From positions 1 through 64,000 of the forward strand of contig UQKL01000004.1 in NCBI GenBank assembly GCA_900541695.1: 64,000 nucleotides of DNA. The letters run 5' to 3'. Shown piece after piece: positions 16,372 to 24,693 of this stretch (positions are counted from its first letter, which is position 1; each line of letters begins with the position of its first letter). Below the pieces are notes generated by a model. That model was not told where the DNA came from. It did not search any database and worked only from the letters and a program-made list of their open reading frames with translations. This DNA is from an uncultured Collinsella sp. Its GTDB lineage: Bacteria > Actinomycetota > Coriobacteriia > Coriobacteriales > Coriobacteriaceae. The position numbers and the translations under genes are program-made.

Positions 16372-18321
16372 CTAGTTGCTTGTACCGGCGTCGTCACCTG
16401 AATCAGTACCAGAGCCAGAAACCGAAACCGTCAGCGTGATCGTGCTGTCGGTGGACTGCTTGCCAGTGGGGGAGACGCCCGTCACGGTGGCGTTTTCGTT
16501 GCCACTCACGGGATTGCCGTTCTGATCGCAGAATGCGATGTTGTAGAACCCGGCGTTGTTGAGCGCGGTGACGGCGGCGGAGATGCTCTTGCCGTACAGG
16601 TTGCCCGGAACGCTGGCCTTGCCAGACTTCTTGGCGATGACGACGGTGATCGTGGCGCCGGGCTTCTGCTTGCCGCTGGGGTTCCAGCTAATGACGGTGC
16701 CCTCGGTGACGGAATCGTTCTCCTGGTAGCTCACGTTGACGCCAAAACCGGCCATGTCGAGAGCGTTGCGTGCCTGGGCCTCGGTCATGTCGGTCAGATC
16801 GGGGACGGAGGTGGTGTCAGGACCGCTGGAGACCTTATACGAGATGGTCGTGCCCTTCTCGACTTCCTTGCCGGCATCAGTGCCCTGCTCAAAGACCTGG
16901 CCTTCGTCGGCCTCGTTGGCCTCCTCGGTTGCGTTGCCCTTCAGGCCCACGCTTGCCAGCGCGGCCTCGGCCTGGTCCTTGGTTAGGCCGACGAGCTGCG
17001 GAACCTCAACTTTCTCGGAGGGCTTGGGGCCCTTGGAGATCACCAGGTTAACCTTGGAGCCCTTGGGCTTCTTAGTGTTGCCGTTGGGGGTCTGCTCGGC
17101 AACCTTGCCCTCGTCGACATCGTCGTTATAGCTCTGGTCGACAGTTCCGACCTCAAGGCCGGCCTCCTTGATCAGCTCGATAGCGGTCTGCTGGTCCTTG
17201 TTAAGCACATCGGGCACCGTAACCTGCTCGCCCCCAAAGAGCCCGGTGGCGAAGGCCACCACAACGCCAACCACGGCGATTGCGGCGACTACGGCGGCGA
17301 TAATCTTGTTCTTGTTGGACTTGGGCTGATCGACCTCGTAGGAACCGGTGGAACCCGAGACGGCGCTGCGGGGGTTGGTCTGTCCGCTTACGCCCGATAC
17401 GGGGCGAACCATAGCGCGCGTGGAGTCAGACAGCTCACGGGTCTTGGTGGCGCCCAGGTCGCCCGCGGCACCGATGATGCGCGTGGGCTCGGAGACGTTG
17501 ACGGCGCGGCCGGACAGGTAGTTGTTGAGCACCTGGCGCAGCTCGTCTGCCGTCTGGAAGCGGTTCGACGGGTCCTTTTCCATGCACTTGAGGATGATGC
17601 GCTCCAGATCGGCGTCGACGCCGGAGTTGATCTGGCTCGGCGGAACCGGCAGTTCGTTTACCTGCTTGAGCGCAACCGAGATGGCGTCGTCACCGTCAAA
17701 GGGGACGCGACCGGTGGCGCACTCGTACATCACGACGCCCAGGGAGTAGATATCCGAAGTGGGACCGAGGTCCTGGCCGCGCGTTTGCTCGGGGCTTACG
17801 TAGTGGGCGGTGCCCAGTACATTGTTGTCCTGCGTGAGGTGGCTGTTCTTTGCGCGCGCGATGCCAAAGTCCATGACCTTGATGTTGCCGTCGGGCAGCA
17901 CCATGATGTTTTGCGGCTTAATGTCGCGGTGGATGATCTCGTGCTTGTGGGCGACCGAAAGCGCGGAGCTGATCTGCGAGCCGATCTGCGCGACCTTCTT
18001 TGGATCGAGGGCGCCGTGGCTCTTGATGCCGCTCTTAAGGTCGGTACCGCGCAGGTACTCCATGACGATGTAGTAGGTATCGCCATCCTTGCCCCAATCG
18101 TAGACGCCCACGATATAGGGGGAGGAGAGACCTGCTGCTGCCTGGGCCTCCTGCTTAAAGCGGGCGGCGAAGGTGGCGTCGCCGGCATACTGCGGCAGCA
18201 TGATCTTGACGGCAACCGTGCGGTCGAGGACCTGATCTTGCGCACGGAAGACGGTCGCCATGCCGCCCGTTCCCACCTTATCCTTGAGGAGGTATCTTCC
18301 CCCGAGGACCCTCTGTTCCAT
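16372..18321 (-). CDS. pknB: PASTA-domain Ser/Thr protein kinase
   Basis: A 649-aa membrane kinase that senses peptidoglycan fragments and phosphorylates cell division and wall proteins. The kinase domain (10-270) has the glycine loop GTGGMATVF, catalytic HRDIKPQN and DFG. One membrane span (about 338-362) follows a Ser/Thr-rich juxtamembrane part, and four PASTA repeats outside the cell end in a Ser/Gly-rich tail. AGGAGCAGGA precedes the ATG. It is the last gene of the six-gene minus-strand operon; the 132-base gap to the rodA-pbpA gene could hold an internal promoter. Confidence 0.96.
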   Translation of the reverse strand: MEQRVLGGRYLLKDKVGTGGMATVFRAQDQVLDRTVAVKIMLPQYAGDATFAARFKQEAQAAAGLSSPYIVGVYDWGKDGDTYYIVMEYLRGTDLKSGIKSHGALDPKKVAQIGSQISSALSVAHKHEIIHRDIKPQNIMVLPDGNIKVMDFGIARAKNSHLTQDNNVLGTAHYVSPEQTRGQDLGPTSDIYSLGVVMYECATGRVPFDGDDAISVALKQVNELPVPPSQINSGVDADLERIILKCMEKDPSNRFQTADELRQVLNNYLSGRAVNVSEPTRIIGAAGDLGATKTRELSDSTRAMVRPVSGVSGQTNPRSAVSGSTGSYEVDQPKSNKNKIIAAVVAAIAVVGVVVAFATGLFGGEQVTVPDVLNKDQQTAIELIKEAGLEVGTVDQSYNDDVDEGKVAEQTPNGNTKKPKGSKVNLVISKGPKPSEKVEVPQLVGLTKDQAEAALASVGLKGNATEEANEADEGQVFEQGTDAGKEVEKGTTISYKVSSGPDTTSVPDLTDMTEAQARNALDMAGFGVNVSYQENDSVTEGTVISWNPSGKQKPGATITVVIAKKSGKASVPGNLYGKSISAAVTALNNAGFYNIAFCDQNGNPVSGNENATVTGVSPTGKQSTDSTITLTVSVSGSGTDSGDDAGTSN

Positions 18322-18453
18322 TCCTGCTCCTAACTAACTTATTCGCTCAACGATGTGTGTAGTACCAAATCTATGGTCGCTGGGACCGCGTGGCGCCTTG
18401 CCGCTAGCTCATCGGCCGTGGCGCGCCCCAAGTATCCGCTTCGATCACAGGCA

Positions 18454-21324
18454 TCACGCTCCTTGGGCGGCAAGTGCCGCGGTCAGGACGATGCCGGCGA
18501 TCTTGGCTGCCTCGACGTCGTGTTTGTCGTAATCCTCCAAGGCCACCGAGATGGCGACCGTGGGTGAATCGTAAGGTGCGAAGCCGACGAACATCGAGTT
18601 GACGTTGGTGCCGCCGGTCTCGGCCGATCCAGTCTTGCCGGCGACCTTGACGCCCGGAATCTGGGCATCGGTGCCGGTGCCGGACTGGACAACCGCGAGC
18701 ATGGCCTGCTTGACCTGATCGGCCGTGGTGGCGCTGACGGCCTGGCCGAGCGAGCGGGATTGCGTGGTCTTGACCACGGTTCCGTCGGGGGCGAGCACCT
18801 GGGCCACGAAGAACGGGTCCATGACCACGCCGCTGTTGGCGATGGCCGCTGCTATCACGCAGTTTTGCATGACGGTGGTCTGCGGACCTGGCGTGTGGTC
18901 CATGCCGACAGGCTGGCCGGCGCCTGCCCAGGCGGTCTCCCACTCGGTCATGAGCGAGGGGTCGGCCATGATGGAGGCCGCGGTGGTCAGGTCCTGACCG
19001 AGCTTTTGGCCGTAACCAAAGGCGTTGGCAAACTGGACGAGCGAGCTGGCGCCGATCTCGTTGGCCACCTGGCCAAAGACGACGTTGGACGACACGGCAA
19101 AGGCCTGTTGCAGGCTGATGGTACCGTAGCTCTCGTTGGCGTAATTGGTGACCGGCGCGTTGCCGATATCCATGGAGCCGGGCGCCTGGTACGTGCTGGT
19201 AAGGCTGGCGGTGCCGGTTTCGAGCGCCGCGGAGAGTGTGACGACCTTAAAGGTCGAGCCCGGGGTATAGAGAGCGTCCATGGCGCGGTCGTACATGGAG
19301 CCGTCCTCGCCACCGCCCGACTGCATCAGGGCATCGATGTTGGTGTTGTCATAGGTGGGCGAGCTTGCGCATGCGAGGACCGCGCCGGTGCGCGGATCCA
19401 TAACCACCACGGCACCCTTAAAGCCCTTGAGTGCCTGCTCGGCAGCCGTCTGGATGCGCGAGTCGATGGTGAGCTTGGCGGTGTTGCCCGGTTGGTTTTG
19501 GCCCGCGAGCGACGCGAGGGCGTTGTCCCAGCTGGAGTAATCCTTGGAGCCGGTGAGCGTTTCGTTCATGACGCTCTCGACACCAGCGGTGCCGTACTGC
19601 TGGCTTACATAGCCCACCACGTGAGCGGCCATGTTTCCGTTGGGGTAGGAGCGGGCGTAGGTGCCGTCTTCCTGTTGCAGCGACTCGGCCAGCGTCACGC
19701 CGTCGGACGTGATGATGGAGCCGCGCTGGATGTACTTGGAGCGGGCGATGGTGTGGTTGTTGGTCGGCATGTCCTGATAGTCCTTGGCCTTGATGACCTG
19801 GACATAGGTGAGGTTGCCGATAAGGATGGCGAATAGTGCCGTAAAGGCGAGCACGGCGCGGGTCAGTCGATTGGCGAGCGCCACGCGGCCGAGCACACCG
19901 GATTCGGGCGTGTCGAGCAGGCGACGACGCATGCGCGAGCCGGCGGAGTGGCTGCCGCGGGCATACGAAGACGAAGTGGCGAAGCGCGTGCCGGCCGGGG
20001 AGGACGCCGAGGCGACCTGGTCGTCGGTGATGGCGGCCATGGTGCCGGTGCCGGTGAGCTCGGCCTCGCGACCGGTTGCCTCGTCACCGGCGCGCAGCAG
20101 CAGCGCGACGATGATAAAGCTTGCCAGCAGCGAGGAGCCACCCTGGCTCATAAAGGGCAGGGTGACGCCGGTCAGCGGGATCAGGCGGGTAACGCCGCCA
20201 ACGATCAAGAACGCTTGGAAGCTGATAGCGGCCGTAAGACCGGTGGCGCTAAAGGCGGCAAGGTCGGACTTGGCACGGGCTGCCGTGGTCAGGCCACGTA
20301 CGGCAAAGAGCATAAACAGGATAAGAACGGCGCCACCGCCCAAAAGGCCCATCTCCTCGCCGATAGCCGAGAAGATAAAGTCGGACTCGACGACGGGGAT
20401 GTTGTTGGCCATGCCGTTGCCAATGCCGACGCCAACAAGGCCGCCGTCGGCCAGCGAGAAGAGGGACTGGACAATCTGGTAGCCCTGGCCCTGTGCATCC
20501 TTAAAGGGATCGGCCCAGATCTGGAAACGAACCTGGACGTGCGACAGGAACTTGTAAGCGCCCACGGCCCCCACGGCCAAGAGCACAAGGCCGATGATGA
20601 CATACGAGAAGCGACCCGTGGCAACGTAGAGCATCAGCAAGAAGATGGTGTAGAACAGCAAGGCCGAGCCCAGGTCACGTTCGAAGACAACGACGAGCAG
20701 GCATACGCCCCAGACTGCGAACAGCGGCAGCAGCAGGCGCAGACGCGGAATCTTAAGACCCAAGATCTTGCGGTTGGAGATAGAGAGCAGTTCGCGGTTC
20801 TCGGCCAGGTAACCGGCTAGGAACAGCACGATAAAGACCTTGGCGAACTCGCCGGGCTGAATGGTAAAGCCGGCGATGCGAATCCACAGTTTAGAGCCCG
20901 AGATCGTGGTGCCGATAAAGATGGGCAGCATCAGCAAGATGATGCCGATGATGCCAAAGGTGTACTTGTAGCGCATGACCACGTCGAGGTTTTTGACCAG
21001 CGCAAGCGTCCCCACCATCAACGCCACCGAGATAAACAGGATGACGAGCTGCGAGATGGCGAGCGTGGGCGCCAAGCGCGTCACAAACGTGATGCCAATG
21101 CCCGAAAGAACAAAGACGATGGGCAGGATGGCCGGGTCGGCGCCGGGTGCCAGAATGCGCACGGCGATATGCGCCGCGGCGAAGGCGGCAAAGAGACCGA
21201 TCGGAACGGCAAGTGTCTCAAACGAGATGGCGGCGCCTGCGGTGAGCACGTACATCGCATACAGCAGGATGACGGGGAACGCCGAGGCGATGAGTAAGAG
21301 CAGTTCGGTATTACGGCGACTCAT
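18454..21324 (-). CDS. RodA-PbpA fusion: SEDS glycosyltransferase plus class B PBP
   Basis: A single 956-aa frame joins two proteins that are separate in most bacteria. Residues 1-420 form a RodA/FtsW polytopic SEDS peptidoglycan polymerase with the catalytic Asp in FERDLGSALLF (about 214). A hydrophilic Ser/Ala linker (about 420-475) leads to another membrane span and a class B transpeptidase with the active-site motifs STFK (about 690), SSN (about 745) and KTG (about 895). The protein would both polymerise and cross-link wall during elongation. AAAGGGAG sets the start at 21324. Its neighbours are the PP2C phosphatase upstream and pknB downstream, the usual actinobacterial order. Confidence 0.95.
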   Translation of the reverse strand: MSRRNTELLLLIASAFPVILLYAMYVLTAGAAISFETLAVPIGLFAAFAAAHIAVRILAPGADPAILPIVFVLSGIGITFVTRLAPTLAISQLVILFISVALMVGTLALVKNLDVVMRYKYTFGIIGIILLMLPIFIGTTISGSKLWIRIAGFTIQPGEFAKVFIVLFLAGYLAENRELLSISNRKILGLKIPRLRLLLPLFAVWGVCLLVVVFERDLGSALLFYTIFLLMLYVATGRFSYVIIGLVLLAVGAVGAYKFLSHVQVRFQIWADPFKDAQGQGYQIVQSLFSLADGGLVGVGIGNGMANNIPVVESDFIFSAIGEEMGLLGGGAVLILFMLFAVRGLTTAARAKSDLAAFSATGLTAAISFQAFLIVGGVTRLIPLTGVTLPFMSQGGSSLLASFIIVALLLRAGDEATGREAELTGTGTMAAITDDQVASASSPAGTRFATSSSYARGSHSAGSRMRRRLLDTPESGVLGRVALANRLTRAVLAFTALFAILIGNLTYVQVIKAKDYQDMPTNNHTIARSKYIQRGSIITSDGVTLAESLQQEDGTYARSYPNGNMAAHVVGYVSQQYGTAGVESVMNETLTGSKDYSSWDNALASLAGQNQPGNTAKLTIDSRIQTAAEQALKGFKGAVVVMDPRTGAVLACASSPTYDNTNIDALMQSGGGEDGSMYDRAMDALYTPGSTFKVVTLSAALETGTASLTSTYQAPGSMDIGNAPVTNYANESYGTISLQQAFAVSSNVVFGQVANEIGASSLVQFANAFGYGQKLGQDLTTAASIMADPSLMTEWETAWAGAGQPVGMDHTPGPQTTVMQNCVIAAAIANSGVVMDPFFVAQVLAPDGTVVKTTQSRSLGQAVSATTADQVKQAMLAVVQSGTGTDAQIPGVKVAGKTGSAETGGTNVNSMFVGFAPYDSPTVAISVALEDYDKHDVEAAKIAGIVLTAALAAQGA

Positions 21325-21340
21325 AAGCGGCACTCCCTTT

Positions 21341-23263
21341 CTAATTCTTATCGGAGGCTTCGGCCTCGGCGGACTGTTCGGCGGTATTCTCGGAATCCGA
21401 TTCGGAGGTCGAACCCTGGTCGGTGTTATTGCGGATCGTTTGCGCGTCGATCACCTGACGGGTCTGCTCCTCGTCGATCTGATGGCGGTACTTGGAGATG
21501 GTGTCCTGTGCGTCGTCGATGCTCGTCTGCTGAATACCTGCCTTAAGGCGATTTTGTGTGTCTTCGGGCAGGTCGGACAGTTTGATGGTGGTCGTGCTGT
21601 CGAGCCAGTGCAGCTTAAGGCCGAGCGGCTTGCCGGGAATGCCCCGGTAGACCGCGACGGTGTCCTTGTAGGTGCCCAGGTAGTACGAGCCGGTGATGCC
21701 TGCGTAGGCCCAGATGGCTGCCGCCAGCACAAAAGCGATGCCCAGTACGGTGGCAATGGTGATGTTGCGGCGGCGGACGCGCTTTGCCTCGCGCATGACG
21801 CCATCGTCGACCAGGTCAACGACAAGCACGGTGACGTTGTCATGCCCGCCGGCGACCAGTGCCGCGTCCACCAGGTTGTCGACGCAAATCTGCGCGGTCG
21901 AGGACTGTGTGGCGATGTTTTCGATATCGCTATCGGGAATCATGCTCGAAAGACCGTCCGAGCACAGGATCAGGCGGTCGCCTTCCTCGATATGCAGGGT
22001 AAAGTGGTCGGCATACATTGCGGGATCCGAGCCCAGCGCGCGGGTGATGACCGAGCGGTTGGGGTGGACGCGAGCCTCGTCTGCCGTAATCTCGCCGGCG
22101 TCCACGAGCTCCTCCACATAGGAGTGGTCGCGGGTCACGCGGATGAGCGTGCCCTCGTGGAGCAGATAGGCGCGCGAGTCGCCCACGTGGGCGATAGCGA
22201 GCATGTCGTTTTCGATATAGGCGCAGGTTGCCGTGCAGCCCATGCCAGGCTTGCCAAGCCCGTTGAGCGCAGCCTCGATGACCGCGGCGTTTGCAGCTTC
22301 GACGGCGGCCGCCAGTCGTGCGGCGTCGGCTGCCTGCGGCGCTGTCTTGGCAATGGTCTCGACGGCGATGGAGGAGGCTACCTCACCGGCGGCGTGGCCG
22401 CCCATGCCGTCGCATACGCAAAAGAGCGGCGATTGCACCAGATAGGAGTCTTCGTTATGCGGGCGCACACAGCCAACATCGGAGCGGGCGCCCCACATGA
22501 GCTGCGTGGTCGTGCCGGCGTCGTAGGTCGAGTCAGTCTCGACGCGCTCGTCGGTCAGCGGCTCAAAACTCATGGTCGAGCCGGGGTCCTTAAGCTTGGC
22601 CTCCACGGCGGCAACGTCAATCTCGGCCGTATCGCCGGGCGAGACGGTGTCGGCATCGTTGCTCGGGTCGTTGACGTTGGGCGTGGCGGGCTCTTCGGTT
22701 GTACGGTCGACAGGCTCGTCGTCTTGCGGGGCGACGGCTGCAGACTCGGGCGTCGCGAAGTGCGCGGGCGCGGGCGTGCCGTGGGATTGGGAGACATCCT
22801 CCGTCGTTGCTGCGGGTACGTCTTCGGTTACAGACTGCATGGCTTCGGGCGCCGCCGCGGGTTCCGGTGCAGATGCGGACTCGGGTGCTGCGGCGGGTGC
22901 CGGCGCTACGGGAAACACCGGTGCCGCGGGCTCGGGAGCCGCAAATACCGCGGAGCTCTCGGTAATCGCCGTGGCGACGGGTTCGGCAAAGTGAGCCGGC
23001 GCGGGCATGTCTTGCGGGACCGCGGGCTGCTCGGTAGCGGCGTGCACGCCGATGGGGGTGTTACCGCCGTCAGCGTTGTCCTCGGTATCCTCGTCGTCGG
23101 TCAGCGTCGGATATTCTTGCGTTACATGCGAAAGAGGCAGGGAGAACACAGTGTCCTCGGGCTCCACGGGCGCATGGCCCGCCGGGGCGGCATGAACCGG
23201 CGCGGTCGCGGGGGCGGCCGACGTCTCTGGCATGGTTGCGGACTTGTTCTCCTCGTCGATCAT
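21341..23263 (-). CDS. PP2C-family Ser/Thr phosphatase with long N-terminal extension
   Basis: This 640-aa protein corresponds to PstP, which reverses PknB phosphorylation. The PP2C domain (about 240-475) has the metal-binding motifs RPHNED and CDGMGGHAAGE and the late GGHDNVT. A membrane span lies at about 499-520, and ~110 residues outside are followed by a Ser/Glu-rich tail. Unusually, about 235 residues of Ala/Pro/Glu-rich low complexity precede the catalytic domain; typical PstP proteins begin directly with it. The start overlaps the stop of the FHA gene (ATGA). Confidence 0.93.
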   Translation of the reverse strand: MIDEENKSATMPETSAAPATAPVHAAPAGHAPVEPEDTVFSLPLSHVTQEYPTLTDDEDTEDNADGGNTPIGVHAATEQPAVPQDMPAPAHFAEPVATAITESSAVFAAPEPAAPVFPVAPAPAAAPESASAPEPAAAPEAMQSVTEDVPAATTEDVSQSHGTPAPAHFATPESAAVAPQDDEPVDRTTEEPATPNVNDPSNDADTVSPGDTAEIDVAAVEAKLKDPGSTMSFEPLTDERVETDSTYDAGTTTQLMWGARSDVGCVRPHNEDSYLVQSPLFCVCDGMGGHAAGEVASSIAVETIAKTAPQAADAARLAAAVEAANAAVIEAALNGLGKPGMGCTATCAYIENDMLAIAHVGDSRAYLLHEGTLIRVTRDHSYVEELVDAGEITADEARVHPNRSVITRALGSDPAMYADHFTLHIEEGDRLILCSDGLSSMIPDSDIENIATQSSTAQICVDNLVDAALVAGGHDNVTVLVVDLVDDGVMREAKRVRRRNITIATVLGIAFVLAAAIWAYAGITGSYYLGTYKDTVAVYRGIPGKPLGLKLHWLDSTTTIKLSDLPEDTQNRLKAGIQQTSIDDAQDTISKYRHQIDEEQTRQVIDAQTIRNNTDQGSTSESDSENTAEQSAEAEASDKN

Positions 23264-23676
23264 CGACGGTTCACCTTCATGACCACGTCGCCAATCTGGA
23301 CTTCGTCGCCCTCGCGCAGCGTTGCGGGTTCCACCAGCTGGCGGCCGTTGACGAGCGTGCCGTTAAGCGAGTTGAGGTCCTCGATAATAAGTGCCGGACC
23401 CTGCAGCGAAAAACGCGCATGCGAGGCCGAGACAAACGGTTCGTTGATGCAGATGTCCGACGACGGCGAACGGCCGACGATGACGGGGCCGAGCATATCC
23501 ACGTGGATGCCGCGGATGCCGCGCGGGCCCTTGTCCACATCGATCGTCCAGATGGCCGAGTCGCGGCGCTGGCCGCGGACGAGCCCCACGCCGGTCTTCA
23601 TGACGGCAAACAGGAAGATATAAAGCAGGACGACCAGGACGATGCGGCCTGCAAACAGGACGATATCGATGTTCAT
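23260..23676 (-). CDS. membrane-anchored FHA protein, FhaB type
   Basis: A 138-aa protein with an N-terminal membrane span (about residues 5-27) and a forkhead-associated domain (about 60-138) that binds phosphothreonine. The motifs GRSPSSD, SASHARF and LNSLNGTLVNG are all present. It fits FhaB/FipA, a PknB target in division and wall synthesis. It overlaps the phosphatase by 4 bases and lies 6 bases after the fhaA-like gene. Confidence 0.92.
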   Translation of the reverse strand: MNIDIVLFAGRIVLVVLLYIFLFAVMKTGVGLVRGQRRDSAIWTIDVDKGPRGIRGIHVDMLGPVIVGRSPSSDICINEPFVSASHARFSLQGPALIIEDLNSLNGTLVNGRQLVEPATLREGDEVQIGDVVMKVNRR

Positions 23677-23682
23677 AAGCGA

Positions 23683-24693
23683 CTATCCCCTAAATTCGAA
23701 CGTGCTCAGGCCAAACGTCAGCAGGTCGCCGTTGCGCAGCGGGCAGCGCGTGATGCGACGGTTGTTGACGAGCGTGCCGTTGGTGGAGTTGAGGTCCTCG
23801 ATCGACCAGTCCGAGCCGGTAAAGGTGAGCTGGGCGTGGCGGCGCGACACGTTGGGGTCGCGCAGGGCAATATCGGAAACTGAGCGCTCGCGACCGATAG
23901 TCACCTGTGCGGAGGTGATGCTATGGCTCTCGCCGCTCACGACGTCGACGAGCTGGGCGAGCGGGCGCTGTGGGGCGCGAGTGCTCGCCATGTTGGAGGC
24001 GATGCCGGCTGCGGCGCCTAGGCCCACGGCGGCGCCGGTCGCGGCGGCTCCGCCCATGCCGGCAAGCGCGTCGCGCGAGACGGTCTGCGGCACCGGGATG
24101 GGTGCGGCGGCGGGGTCGGGGACGCTAGGCGCGAAGGGGTCTGCCATGGCAAGCGGGTCGGGAGCGGCGGCGCGAGGCGTCGGCTGCTGCTGGGGCATGG
24201 CGGCGGGGCGCTGCTGCGGGGCAGCAAACTGCTGCTGGCCGGCGCGCGGGGCGCTGGCGGCACGGCTTGCCGCGGAGTTGTTCTGGCCCAGGCCGTTTTG
24301 ATAGGCGCGCTCTTCTTCGTACAGGCGGCCGAGCGTGGGGGCATCGACGTTCTCGGCAAAGACCGAGAACTTGCCGGCGCGCAGCTGCGGATCGATCATA
24401 AAGCGCACGAGGGGCTCGCCGACAAAGACATAGCGCCGCTTTTCGGCCTGCGCCTTCACAAACTCGCGGACCTCGCGCGAAAGCTCGGGGTAGAACGGGG
24501 CGAGCATGGGATCGTCGTCGGCGGCGATCAGGATGGTATAGAGTGCCGGCGCCGTGTTGACGCCGTTGATCACCAGAGTCTGATCCTCCATGTCGCGAGC
24601 GGCCTGCTTGGCAAGCTTCTTAAAGGAGAACGGGGCACGGGTGGCACCGAAGATGCCGGCCACGTGGTCCTCGAAGATGTTCAGGAAGTTCAC
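23683..24693 (-). CDS. FhaA-type protein: DUF3662 plus FHA domain
   Basis: A 336-aa cytoplasmic protein with an N-terminal DUF3662-like domain (1-115; FEDHVAGIFG at the start), a Pro/Gln/Ala-rich linker, and a C-terminal FHA domain (about 250-336) with GRERSVSD, SRRHAQL and LNSTNGTLVNN. Known FhaA proteins bind phosphorylated partners of PknB, such as the MurJ-type flippase complex. The start overlaps the stop of the upstream kinase gene by ATGA, showing translational coupling. Confidence 0.92.
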   Translation of the reverse strand: MNFLNIFEDHVAGIFGATRAPFSFKKLAKQAARDMEDQTLVINGVNTAPALYTILIAADDDPMLAPFYPELSREVREFVKAQAEKRRYVFVGEPLVRFMIDPQLRAGKFSVFAENVDAPTLGRLYEEERAYQNGLGQNNSAASRAASAPRAGQQQFAAPQQRPAAMPQQQPTPRAAAPDPLAMADPFAPSVPDPAAAPIPVPQTVSRDALAGMGGAAATGAAVGLGAAAGIASNMASTRAPQRPLAQLVDVVSGESHSITSAQVTIGRERSVSDIALRDPNVSRRHAQLTFTGSDWSIEDLNSTNGTLVNNRRITRCPLRNGDLLTFGLSTFEFRG

